The position numbers were made by a program, and so were the translations under genes. Below, piece after piece: positions 1 to 5,489 of a DNA stretch of 7,428 bases; positions within the stretch are counted from its first letter, which is position 1, and each line of letters begins with the position of its first letter. Source of the stretch: Candidatus Aenigmatarchaeota archaeon (GTDB taxonomy: Archaea > Aenigmatarchaeota > Aenigmatarchaeia > CG10238-14 > SCSR01); NCBI GenBank assembly GCA_030616125.1, contig JAUWXZ010000027.1:1-7428 (forward strand). Direction: 5' to 3'. The notes under the pieces were generated by a model. The model saw nothing but the letters and a program-made list of their open reading frames with translations. It was not told the DNA's origin and did no database searches.

Positions 1-44
1 GGACAAACTTGGCCTTTTCTTATGATTTTTTTTCTTCTTGGCAT
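1..44 (-). CDS. 5' end of an unidentified gene, cut by the window edge
   Basis: Reading leftwards from an ATG at 44, the first 14 complete codons give MPRRKKIIRKGQVC before the window ends. A Shine-Dalgarno-like AAGTGAT ends 3 bases before the ATG and matches part of the archaeal GGTGATC consensus. AT-rich TATA-like stretches lie further upstream (about 92-100). The very basic start followed by Cys could open a zinc-binding or nucleic-acid-binding protein, but 14 residues cannot identify it. The reading frame is open to the edge. It could also be a chance start. Confidence 0.35.
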   Translation of the reverse strand, partial: MPRRKKIIRKGQVC

Positions 45-98
45 TTTATCACTTATTAGTGAATATGATTCAACCAAAAGCTTATTAAATAATATACC

Positions 99-117
99 GA
101 AAGATACTTAAATCTTT
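99..117 (+). promoter_or_regulatory. possible promoter within a gene-poor spacer (45-237)
   Basis: GAAAGATACTTAAATCTTT resembles a purine-rich BRE followed by an archaeal TATA box (CTTAAAT). A transcript would begin near 135. The only plus-strand ORF it could serve is 30 codons from an ATG at 149 to a TAG at 239-241, which encodes a hydrophobic peptide of doubtful reality. The stretch is also a 6-bp palindrome (AAAGAT/ATCTTT), so the direction is uncertain and it could instead serve the leftward gene. Nothing else convincing is visible between 45 and 237. Confidence 0.25.
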
Positions 118-237
118 GCTTTTTAACAGTACTTCCGAATGTCAAGTTATGCCAACCAAGTTAATAAAACTCATTCTCTGGGTTTGGATCCTCAGATTTC
201 ACAAGGTCAGTTTGCAGAAATATCGGTTTAATATTTA

Positions 238-1290
238 TTAGAAATCAGTTTTTGTTATAATTCTTACACTGCCATGAATTTTTCTTTTCTTTATCCTAAT
301 TAACCCAATTTTAGCTAAATGATTGACATAATCCCTAAACGTCCTTTCGCTTAAGGGTGATTTAACCTCACTACAATATTTCTTGTATAGCTCACCTGAG
401 TGTAACTGCTTTGATTCTTCCAGAATCTTAAGAATAGTTCTCTCTGTAGCTGAAATTCTTTCTTTTAAAATTCTAGACTTGGCCTTTTCTTTAGGTAAAA
501 TTTTTTTAACATGCTCAATTCTCACTTTATCAGAAATTTCCTCTTCAGCTTTTCTACCAGCCTTAAGCAAACACTCCAAACCAATTCTTACATCCCCACC
601 TTTCCTGACAGCATGATTTGCTATCAGTAGTAAAGCAGCACTTTCTACATTTGTACAAAAAGCATTTTCAATTCTTTTTTGAAGTATATCTCCCATTTCT
701 TGTAAAGAATAAGCTTTAAACACTATTTCCTCTATGTTTAAACTACTTTTTATTCTTGGTTCAACTTTTACAAAAATCCAAGGATCATTTGAAATAAAAA
801 CTAACCCAACAGGATTTTTTACATATTGATTAATTCTTAGCAAATCGTACAAAACTTCCTCTTCTTTTAATTGATCAACTTCATCTAAACAAACGATCAA
901 ACTTTTGTTAATCTTGCTCAAACCCTCTATCAAACGCTTAACTATTTCATCTTTCGCCCACCCTCTTCTTTGAGTCAAAAATCCTATATCACCTGCAATC
1001 TCTGAAAGAATTGCATGAGCTGTTTTAAAGGTCCAGCAGTTTATATAAATTGTTTTGACTCTTTCAGAAAAATCTTCGAACTCATGAAAAACAAATTTTA
1101 CTACGGCCGTTTTGCCTATCCCAGGTGGACCAGATATAAAAGTGTTCTGAGGTTTTCTTCCTTTTGAGGCTGGAAGTAAATTATTTGCCAATTCCTTGAT
1201 TTGAATTTCTCTGTGTGGTAACAGGTCTGGCAAATGTTCTGGAGATAAAACTTCTTCATTTTTAAAAATTTTTGATTCTTGAAAAATCAT
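238..1290 (-). CDS. orc1: Orc1/Cdc6-family replication initiator (AAA+ ATPase)
   Basis: This 350-aa protein is an archaeal Orc1/Cdc6, which binds origin DNA with ATP and helps load the MCM helicase. The AAA+ domain shows Walker A GPPGIGKT (54-61), Walker B LIVCLDE (131-137), sensor 1 in FISND (166-170) followed by the family-typical PRIKSSL, and sensor 2 in GGDVR (231-235). A C-terminal winged helix (about 280-345) would contact DNA. The length is slightly below the usual 380-420 aa. The ATG lies inside the lysS stop (ATGA), no Shine-Dalgarno is visible, and translation probably depends on re-initiation after lysS. Neither flank shows a recognisable origin-recognition box, so this window does not reveal whether the gene sits at an origin. 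Alternative: an Orc1-like paralogue, or an initiator of a plasmid or integrated element. Confidence 0.93.
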   Translation of the reverse strand: MIFQESKIFKNEEVLSPEHLPDLLPHREIQIKELANNLLPASKGRKPQNTFISGPPGIGKTAVVKFVFHEFEDFSERVKTIYINCWTFKTAHAILSEIAGDIGFLTQRRGWAKDEIVKRLIEGLSKINKSLIVCLDEVDQLKEEEVLYDLLRINQYVKNPVGLVFISNDPWIFVKVEPRIKSSLNIEEIVFKAYSLQEMGDILQKRIENAFCTNVESAALLLIANHAVRKGGDVRIGLECLLKAGRKAEEEISDKVRIEHVKKILPKEKAKSRILKERISATERTILKILEESKQLHSGELYKKYCSEVKSPLSERTFRDYVNHLAKIGLIRIKKRKIHGSVRIITKTDF

Positions 1291-2873
1291 ATAACTTCTT
1301 TTAATTTTTTAATTACTTCATCTTTTATTCTTATGATGTAAGGTCCAAGTCTAGGTCCTTTTTCAGATTTTAGGATTATGTTATAAAGCAATTTGAAAAA
1401 TTTTTCTGATTTTATTTTGTGCAATCTTGCAATTTCAAATATTTTTGTTTGAAGTTCTTCTTCGTCGACCTCAATTTCTATGGTTTTTATAAGTTCACTG
1501 ATAGCATCTTTCTCTTTCTTTTTCAACTTAATCTTTTCAACTATTTTTGGTTTTTCAAAATCCTCATACCAACTCTTAGCAAATTTTAATCTTTTTTCCA
1601 TTTCTTTTTCTATGGTGGCACTAACTTTTTTGACGTATCCAAATTCTTTTAATTTTTCTATCGCAAATTCTAGCTGATTTTTTTCAGGCAATATTTTGAT
1701 CACTTCAGCCATAATTTTCAATGGGATTTGTACACTTGCTTTTTTGGGTTTGATTGTTGCCAGTTCATATGCTCTTTTATAATTGTGATCCTTTCTTTTA
1801 TCGCCAGTAGTTTCTAAACCGAAATAGATTCCTTCTGCTTTGTCAAATTCATCAGCAGTTTTAGGAACTAGTTTATCGAGTCTGATGTCTCTTGCAATTG
1901 TTAATCTTCCTTGAAACATCCAGTATCTTATTTGCTCTGGTGTCAAGTATTTCAACATATCTGGAACAGTAATAACATTTCCTTTAGATTTTGACATTTT
2001 TTCTCCTTCAACAAGAAAATGCTCATAAATTATTGGATAAGGGGGTTTCCAGCCCAAAACTTTAACAATTTCTTTTCCAGTATCCCATGACCCCCCAGCA
2101 GCAGCATGCTCTTTTCCAAATGGCTCACAAGTGGTTTTTAAAAACACCCAGCGGGCAGGCCACTCTACTCTCCAACCTAGTTTTGCTCTTCCATTTAGAA
2201 TAGAACTTTTTTCTCTAAACCCGCAACCCTTAATTTTATATTTCCCATGCAAAGCTATTTCTCCTTTACTACAAACATACTCTGCTGTTGCTGTTTTTTC
2301 ATCATAGTTTAAAATTTTTGTTGTTGAAATTTTTTTACATTTTTCACAAATAATGTTAATCGGATACCAATTTTTTGGCAAGGGTTTTTTTCTGTATCGG
2401 TTTAGAATTTTAGCAATTTGATTTCTTTTTTTAATTGCAAGTTTTATCACTTTATTATACATTCCTTTTTTGTACATCTCAGATCCAAACAAAATTTTTG
2501 GCTTTGTTAAAAGAGTTTTTAATTGTTTGATAAATTTATCTTCGAAATGTTCTGTGAAGCTTTTGTGGCATTTCCAAAAGTCAGAAATAAAACAAACAGG
2601 AACTCCTAAATAATTCGCTAGCTCTTTTGGCATGTCTATAGGCACACTTCTGAAAGGATCCATATCATCTGAAATCCAAATCAATTCTACTGGAACATCC
2701 AAATCCTCCAGAGCAAGTCTTATTGCATCGGCTCTAATAACATCATTAGCACTTCCTATATGAGGCTCTCCCGACATCGATGTACCAGTGACGATAACTT
2801 GTTTTTTTAATTTCTGTTTTTTTACTAGTTCTTTTGCTATTCGATCTGGCCAGAATTCATATTCCTTTTCCAT
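1287..2873 (-). CDS. lysS: class I lysyl-tRNA synthetase
   Basis: This 528-aa enzyme charges tRNA-Lys with lysine. It is the class I form found in most archaea, unrelated to the class II LysRS of most bacteria and eukaryotes. The HIGH signature appears as HIGS (38-41) in the context SGEPHIGSAND, and the KMSKS loop is intact (292-296, after LVEGE). A zinc-type insertion has CEKC (176-179) plus Cys201 and Cys217. The alpha-helical C-terminal part is rich in Lys and Glu, and the length is normal for the family. There is no Shine-Dalgarno before the ATG, and a TATA-like element sits about 24 bases upstream, so the mRNA is probably leaderless. The stop codon is TGA, overlapping the ATG of orc1 by 4 bases, which implies one operon. 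Confidence 0.96.
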   Translation of the reverse strand: MEKEYEFWPDRIAKELVKKQKLKKQVIVTGTSMSGEPHIGSANDVIRADAIRLALEDLDVPVELIWISDDMDPFRSVPIDMPKELANYLGVPVCFISDFWKCHKSFTEHFEDKFIKQLKTLLTKPKILFGSEMYKKGMYNKVIKLAIKKRNQIAKILNRYRKKPLPKNWYPINIICEKCKKISTTKILNYDEKTATAEYVCSKGEIALHGKYKIKGCGFREKSSILNGRAKLGWRVEWPARWVFLKTTCEPFGKEHAAAGGSWDTGKEIVKVLGWKPPYPIIYEHFLVEGEKMSKSKGNVITVPDMLKYLTPEQIRYWMFQGRLTIARDIRLDKLVPKTADEFDKAEGIYFGLETTGDKRKDHNYKRAYELATIKPKKASVQIPLKIMAEVIKILPEKNQLEFAIEKLKEFGYVKKVSATIEKEMEKRLKFAKSWYEDFEKPKIVEKIKLKKKEKDAISELIKTIEIEVDEEELQTKIFEIARLHKIKSEKFFKLLYNIILKSEKGPRLGPYIIRIKDEVIKKLKEVI

Positions 2874-2891
2874 AGATAATAATTCTTATTT

Positions 2892-2902
2892 GAAATTTAA
2901 GG
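2892..2902 (-). promoter_or_regulatory. putative TATA promoter of the lysS-orc1 operon
   Basis: On the minus strand CCTTAAATTTC is centred about 24 bases before the lysS ATG. This is the normal archaeal TATA-to-start distance, so transcription would begin at or next to the start codon. The absence of a Shine-Dalgarno agrees with leaderless initiation. Confidence 0.5.
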
Positions 2903-2922
2903 ATTAAATTAGCCAATCTCGA

Positions 2923-2947
2923 TGGGCTCACTAGGATTTAAACCTGT
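2923..2947 (-). pseudogene. remnant of a tRNA 3' end (T arm plus acceptor strand)
   Basis: On the minus strand this reads ACAGG TTTAAAT CCTAG TGAGCCC A, the layout of a tRNA T arm, 3' acceptor strand and discriminator A. Over 2922-2947 it matches 19 of 26 bases of the intact tRNA's 3' end at 3972-3997, in the same orientation and exactly 1050 bases away. The acceptor bases GAGCCC plus A are identical. Two of the five T-stem pairs are broken, and no anticodon or D arm lies upstream, so it cannot be a functional tRNA. It could be a decayed duplicate tRNA or an att-like copy left by integration at the tRNA 3' end. The T loop is conserved among all tRNAs, so only the acceptor match is specific. 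Confidence 0.6.
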
Positions 2948-2968
2948 GGTCGATTCTTTTTATAAAAT

Positions 2969-3925
2969 CTATCCCATCAGCTTTTTTATTAATTTATATA
3001 TACCTTCACCGGTTCTTACAGAAATTGCAATCGGCCCACTTGGTAATTGCTTTCTATATTCCTTAATGAATTTACCATCTAAACAAACCGGATCATCCGC
3101 TTTTGATAAAACAATGGAACCAATCCTTTCAGGGTGATATATTTTTTTTAAATGTTTTAATTGTGCATCGATATAACTGGGAAATCTAATTAAATATATT
3201 ATTTTTGCAGTTGAATTTTCTCTTAAAAATTCCAAAGTAATCTCTTCTAATCTTTTTATTAATTTGTTGTCCTCTTTTGATGTACCCCAAGATAGATTCC
3301 CAATGTAAAGTGGGGGTGTGTCCCACAATTTTAATTTTCCTCTTTCATATGGTTGGACTTCTTCTGTTCCCGGAATAGGATTCATATATTCAACATGCGC
3401 GACTTCTTCTCCAAAAAGATAATTAACCAAGCTTGATTTACCAGAATCAAAAGCCCCAACAACTACGTATTCTCCTTTAAGTACATTGATATCAGCAGGT
3501 AGATCAAAGACATGTCCTGTTTCGAGGAAGTTAAAGAACAACCTTCTTGCTAAGTTATGATCATAGCTGTAGATTTGTCTTCTAACAAATTTAAGATAAT
3601 CTTGTTCTTTTGATGTACCTCTAAGCCAAACTTGATAAGCATATAAGTTGGCCAAAAGTTCCCTTAATGATGGCTCGTGGATTAATTTTTTATCCTTTTC
3701 AGAAATAGAATTTAAAACTCTAAGTGTCTGAGGATTCTCTGTGTCTTTTGAAGCTATATGACCTCCTTCATGATATAGTTTTTGCCAATATCTTTCTTCG
3801 AATCCAGGTTCATTCGAATCATGTACTGTACAAATAATATCTTCCCACTCAGGCACCCAGAAATCAGCTTCACTACCAGCAAATTCTCTTTTTCTTTGAA
3901 CAACATCATACCCTTTAAATTTCAT
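2969..3925 (-). CDS. zincin-like domain fused to a P-loop GTPase domain
   Basis: This 318-aa protein has no signal peptide or membrane segment, so it is probably cytoplasmic. Residues 1-145 carry HEGGH (52-56), a zincin HEXXH motif. Glu89 in LRELLANLYAYQ is a plausible third zinc ligand, and that stretch recalls the E..AN.FA helix of ImmA/IrrE-type peptidases. Residues about 150-318 form a GTPase domain: P-loop GAFDSGKS (157-164), a G2-like Thr187 in PGTEEV, G3-like WDTPP (201-205, with Pro where DxxG expects Gly), G4 SKAD (274-277) and a G5-like SVRTG (302-306). The P-loop surroundings recall Era- or dynamin-like GTPases. A TATA-like element about 26 bases before the ATG suggests a leaderless monocistronic transcript. 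The gene stands alone between a tRNA and that tRNA's partial copy. I do not recognise this combination as a named family. The GTPase part is secure and the peptidase part is a motif-based inference. Confidence 0.75.
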   Translation of the reverse strand: MKFKGYDVVQRKREFAGSEADFWVPEWEDIICTVHDSNEPGFEERYWQKLYHEGGHIASKDTENPQTLRVLNSISEKDKKLIHEPSLRELLANLYAYQVWLRGTSKEQDYLKFVRRQIYSYDHNLARRLFFNFLETGHVFDLPADINVLKGEYVVVGAFDSGKSSLVNYLFGEEVAHVEYMNPIPGTEEVQPYERGKLKLWDTPPLYIGNLSWGTSKEDNKLIKRLEEITLEFLRENSTAKIIYLIRFPSYIDAQLKHLKKIYHPERIGSIVLSKADDPVCLDGKFIKEYRKQLPSGPIAISVRTGEGIYKLIKKLMG

Positions 3926-3946
3926 ATGAAAGATATGCCACGGAAA

Positions 3947-3956
3947 GATTTAAAAG
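3947..3956 (-). promoter_or_regulatory. putative TATA promoter of the zincin-GTPase gene
   Basis: Minus-strand CTTTTAAATC, preceded by A-rich bases, is centred about 26 bases before the ATG at 3925. This spacing implies a leaderless or near-leaderless mRNA. It lies between the tRNA 3' end and the gene, so the gene has its own promoter. Confidence 0.5.
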
Positions 3957-4007
3957 TTTTTTGTTTTTTTAATGGGCTCGGTGGGATTTGAACCCACGAC
4001 CTACGGT

Positions 4008-4024
4008 ATTTACGCTTAGCTGCC
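4008..4024 (-). other. 17-nt intron next to the tRNA anticodon
   Basis: The anticodon stem halves ACGGT and ACCGT enclose 24 nt instead of 7. Excising GGCAGCTAAGCGTAAAT leaves CTTATAA. The precursor can form a relaxed bulge-helix-bulge: loop bases TTAT pair with intron GTAA (one G-U), a 3-nt bulge AAG follows, then a 2-bp GC/GC inner stem. The 3' side is an irregular internal loop rather than a strict 3-nt bulge. The boundary could move by one or two bases without changing the anticodon. Confidence 0.65.
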
Positions 4025-4039
4025 TTATAAGACCGTTGC

Positions 4040-4058
4040 ATGTTACTCTTGGTAGAGT
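4040..4058 (-). other. 19-nt intron in the tRNA D arm
   Basis: ACTCTACCAAGAGTAACAT interrupts the 3' strand of the D stem (GA|GC, near positions 23/24). The flanks form a textbook bulge-helix-bulge: central helix GTTG/TAAC, 3-nt bulge GAA, inner stem CTCT/AGAG closing loop ACCA, and 3-nt bulge ATG. Cutting after the second base of each bulge removes exactly these 19 bases and gives a paired D stem GCTT/GAGC. Only the short outer helix (TG/CA) is weak. Introns outside the anticodon loop are known in some archaea but are less common than those at 37/38. Confidence 0.8.
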
Positions 4059-4103
4059 TCCAACCAGGCTAAGCTACGAGCCCATATACCTACAAACATA
4101 CTA

Positions 4104-4111
4104 TTTATAAA
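4104..4111. promoter_or_regulatory. palindromic TATA box between the divergent tRNA and regulator genes
   Basis: TTTATAAA is its own reverse complement. Its centre is about 25 bases from the tRNA 5' end (4083), which is ideal for a leftward archaeal promoter. A purine-rich BRE-like stretch precedes it in that direction. Rightwards it would start transcription near 4133, leaving a leader of about 8 bases for the HTH gene at 4142. One TATA box may therefore serve both directions, and the tRNA assignment is the stronger one. Confidence 0.55.
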
Positions 4112-4141
4112 TTTATTTCTCTGCAATATTATTAGATGTGA

Positions 4142-5050
4142 ATGTTCAATAAATCTTTTTTGGTTAATAAAATAGTTAATTCTTTACTTGGAAAGCAATT
4201 TCAAGTTTTGCTTACCAAGGGCTGTTTTGATATTGTTGCAAAAAAAGAAAAATTACTTTTATTAAAAGTTTTGATTAATATTGATAGTTTGGAAGAAAAT
4301 CAGGCTTTAAGTTTAAGGACAATATCATACTTTCTTTCTGCTTCCCCCTTTATAATTTCTTTGAAAACAAGTAGAGGATTTCTAGACAATAAAATAATTT
4401 ATTCAAGATTTGAATTACCAGTTATCACTCCTCAATTTTTTGAAGCCATTTTAGTAGAAGAAGACATTTCTGCGATTCAATCTTCAAAAGGAAAACACAC
4501 AGTTACTATAAATACAGAATTACTCAGAAACAAAAGAAAAGAATTAGAATTTACTCTGGATGGATTATCAACCATTATTGGTATATCAAAAAAAGCTCTG
4601 TATGAAATTGAAAATAAAAGAGTAAACCCGACTCTGGAGACAGTTAAAAGATTAGAATCCTTTTTGAAAGTTGATCTTCGATTACCTTATGAAATGAAAT
4701 TCGCTAGAGAAACTCATTTAAAACCAAAAGATGATTTTCGGGAAAAAGTGAGCAAAGAATTTTTTCGTATAGGTATAAACAATTCTGTAGTTTATTCTGC
4801 TCCGTTCGAAATTATTGGAAGAGAAAAGTTTTCTTTAATTACAAGTTTATCAAGAAATACCGTAAAAATTAAAAGAGAAGCTGAGACTGTTAAGAAATTA
4901 TCATCTGTGTTTTCTTCTGTTGCTTTGTTTGTTGCTAAAAAATCTAGAGAAAAAAATATCAATGAGATTCCAGTTTTTTTAGAGTCAGAATTATCTGAGA
5001 TAAATTCCTCCAAAGAATTGACAAAACTTATCGAAGAAAAAATAGAATAA
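4142..5050 (+). CDS. COG1395-type archaeal HTH transcriptional regulator
   Basis: This 302-aa protein matches the archaeal family annotated as putative HTH-type regulators (COG1395). The N-terminal 1-110 region has the family's pattern, with CFDIVAKKEKLLLLKVLINIDSL (split: FDIVA at 29-33, LLLLKVLINID at 38-48) and an LSASPFIIS-like segment at 65-73. This part recalls a restriction-endonuclease-like fold. An XRE-type HTH follows at about 129-176: LRNKRKELEFTLDGLSTIIG, then ISKKALYEIENKRVNPTLET, then a closing helix. The C-terminal 200-302 half is helical and less conserved. Length is typical. There is no membrane segment, so it acts in the cytoplasm on DNA, target unknown. The ATG is the first in frame, with only a weak GTGA ahead and a TATA box about 34 bases upstream. 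It is divergent from the tRNA gene. Confidence 0.85.
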   Translation: MFNKSFLVNKIVNSLLGKQFQVLLTKGCFDIVAKKEKLLLLKVLINIDSLEENQALSLRTISYFLSASPFIISLKTSRGFLDNKIIYSRFELPVITPQFFEAILVEEDISAIQSSKGKHTVTINTELLRNKRKELEFTLDGLSTIIGISKKALYEIENKRVNPTLETVKRLESFLKVDLRLPYEMKFARETHLKPKDDFREKVSKEFFRIGINNSVVYSAPFEIIGREKFSLITSLSRNTVKIKREAETVKKLSSVFSSVALFVAKKSREKNINEIPVFLESELSEINSSKELTKLIEEKIE

Positions 5051-5093
5051 AGACTAAAAATTGATACTTTGATAAGAAACCTCTGGAAAGTTA

Positions 5094-5125
5094 CCTTTAA
5101 ATTCTTATTCTACATACTTTTTAAG
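5094..5125 (+). promoter_or_regulatory. candidate TATA elements for the winged-helix gene
   Basis: Two TATA-like stretches lie upstream of the ATG at 5154. CTTTAAATT (5095-5103) would leave a leader of about 30 bases containing two GTGA motifs (5137-5146) that could act as weak ribosome sites. CTTTTTAAG (5117-5125) would leave about 7 bases. Sequence alone does not decide between them. Confidence 0.35.
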
Positions 5126-5153
5126 ACAGTAGATTAGTGAAAGTGAAAACAAT

Positions 5154-5408
5154 ATGGCTGGTAGATCTCGTCGTGGCTATTTAGGAGTTATTGCAGATAT
5201 ACTTAGAGTTGGCTTAGGTGTGCCGTTAAAAACAGATATTGTTTATAAAGCCAACCTTAATTTCAATGTTGCAACTAAATATATAGATGAACTTGTAGAA
5301 AAAGGGTTATTGAGAATCCCACATCATTCAAGAAGGGTTTATGAAACCACGGAAAAAGGAAGAGAATTCTTAGAAAAACATAGAGAATTAAGCCAACTTT
5401 TAGTTTGA
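5154..5408 (+). CDS. small archaeal winged-helix protein (HTH_45/COG3432-like)
   Basis: This 84-aa protein is essentially one winged-helix domain. The first helix is GVIADILRVG (11-20). The family-typical TDIVYKANLNFNVATKYIDE (27-46) includes the recognition helix. ELVEKGLL leads into the wing RIPHHSRRVYETTEKG, and a final helix EFLEKHRELSQLL closes the domain. The KT.IVYKANLNF...Y...L..KGLL...TEKG pattern is that of archaeal predicted regulators and fits the full family length. It is probably a dimeric DNA-binding regulator. A perfect 12-bp inverted repeat begins 38 bases after its stop and just before the protease gene, making that gene a candidate target (inference). The gene ends with TGA, and readthrough would add only 8 residues, so TGA is a normal stop here. 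Confidence 0.85.
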   Translation: MAGRSRRGYLGVIADILRVGLGVPLKTDIVYKANLNFNVATKYIDELVEKGLLRIPHHSRRVYETTEKGREFLEKHRELSQLLV

Positions 5409-5446
5409 TTTAGACAAATTACTAAAATTCATTAAATCAACCGATT

Positions 5447-5480
5447 TTTGAACAGAACAAGATGTAGAGTTCTGTTCAAA
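5447..5480. repeat. perfect 12-bp inverted repeat upstream of the protease gene
   Basis: TTTGAACAGAAC (5447-5458) and GTTCTGTTCAAA (5469-5480) are exact reverse complements separated by 10 bases (AAGATGTAGA). The second arm ends 9 bases before the ATG at 5490. Arm length and centre-to-centre spacing of 22 bases (two helical turns) suit a dimeric operator. In RNA it would form a hairpin close to the start codon. No T-run follows in either direction, so an intrinsic terminator is less likely. Confidence 0.7.
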
Positions 5481-5489
5481 TAAAGGTTG

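Larger units (their letters stand above)
3973..4083 (-). tRNA. tRNA-Ile(UAU) with two introns
   Basis: The 111-nt gene folds into a 75-nt tRNA once two short insertions are removed. The acceptor is GGGCTCG/CGAGCCC (7 perfect pairs) with discriminator A. The T arm is GTGGG TTCAAAT CCCAC, the variable loop AGGTC, and the anticodon stem ACGGT/ACCGT (5 perfect pairs). Removing 4040-4058 restores a normal D arm, GCTT AGCCTGGTTG GAGC. Removing 4008-4024 leaves the anticodon loop CTTATAA, with anticodon TAT at 4027-4029. The 5-nt variable loop excludes Leu and Ser. The rest of the body resembles archaeal Ile/Met tRNAs. CCA is not encoded. The anticodon would read AUA, a codon used in the neighbouring genes. 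Most archaea read AUA with a CAU anticodon modified to agmatidine, so UAU is unusual. The main uncertainty is the exact edge of the second intron, though the plausible edges all leave UAU. Confidence 0.85.

Noticed and set aside
160..215. Possible C/D-box guide RNA on the minus strand, from two CTGA motifs about 20 bases apart.
   Set aside because: There is no convincing C box (RTGATGA) and no terminal stem, and CTGA alone is too common.
1..237. Possible replication origin next to orc1.
   Set aside because: No origin-recognition-box-like repeats or strong AT-rich unwinding element with flanking palindromes were seen. The region is downstream of orc1, not upstream.
149..241. A 30-codon plus-strand ORF starting MPTKLIKL.
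   Set aside because: It is short and hydrophobic, with no ribosome site or recognisable family, and overlaps the orc1 stop. Kept only as part of the low-interest spacer note.
7..491. A 15-base identical string, ACTTGGCCTTTTCTT, at 7-21 and 477-491.
   Set aside because: Both copies lie in Lys/Arg-rich coding sequence on the minus strand, in different frames. There is no flanking similarity, so coincidence in biased sequence is the simplest reading.
4040..4058. Reading the ACTCT-ACCA-AGAGT hairpin as the anticodon arm of a different tRNA.
   Set aside because: The loop would be only 4 bases or an unlikely ACC anticodon. The bulge-helix-bulge and restored D stem explain it far better.
3973..4083. 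An intron-poor type II tRNA (Leu or Ser, about 92 nt with a long variable arm).
   Set aside because: No anticodon stem forms without removing the second insertion. ACGGT/ACCGT pairs perfectly around it, the variable loop is then 5 bases, and the GGGCTCG acceptor is not Leu- or Ser-like.
5447..5480. The inverted repeat as an intrinsic terminator of the winged-helix gene.
   Set aside because: No T-run follows the second arm on the plus strand. Archaeal terminators rely mainly on T-tracts.
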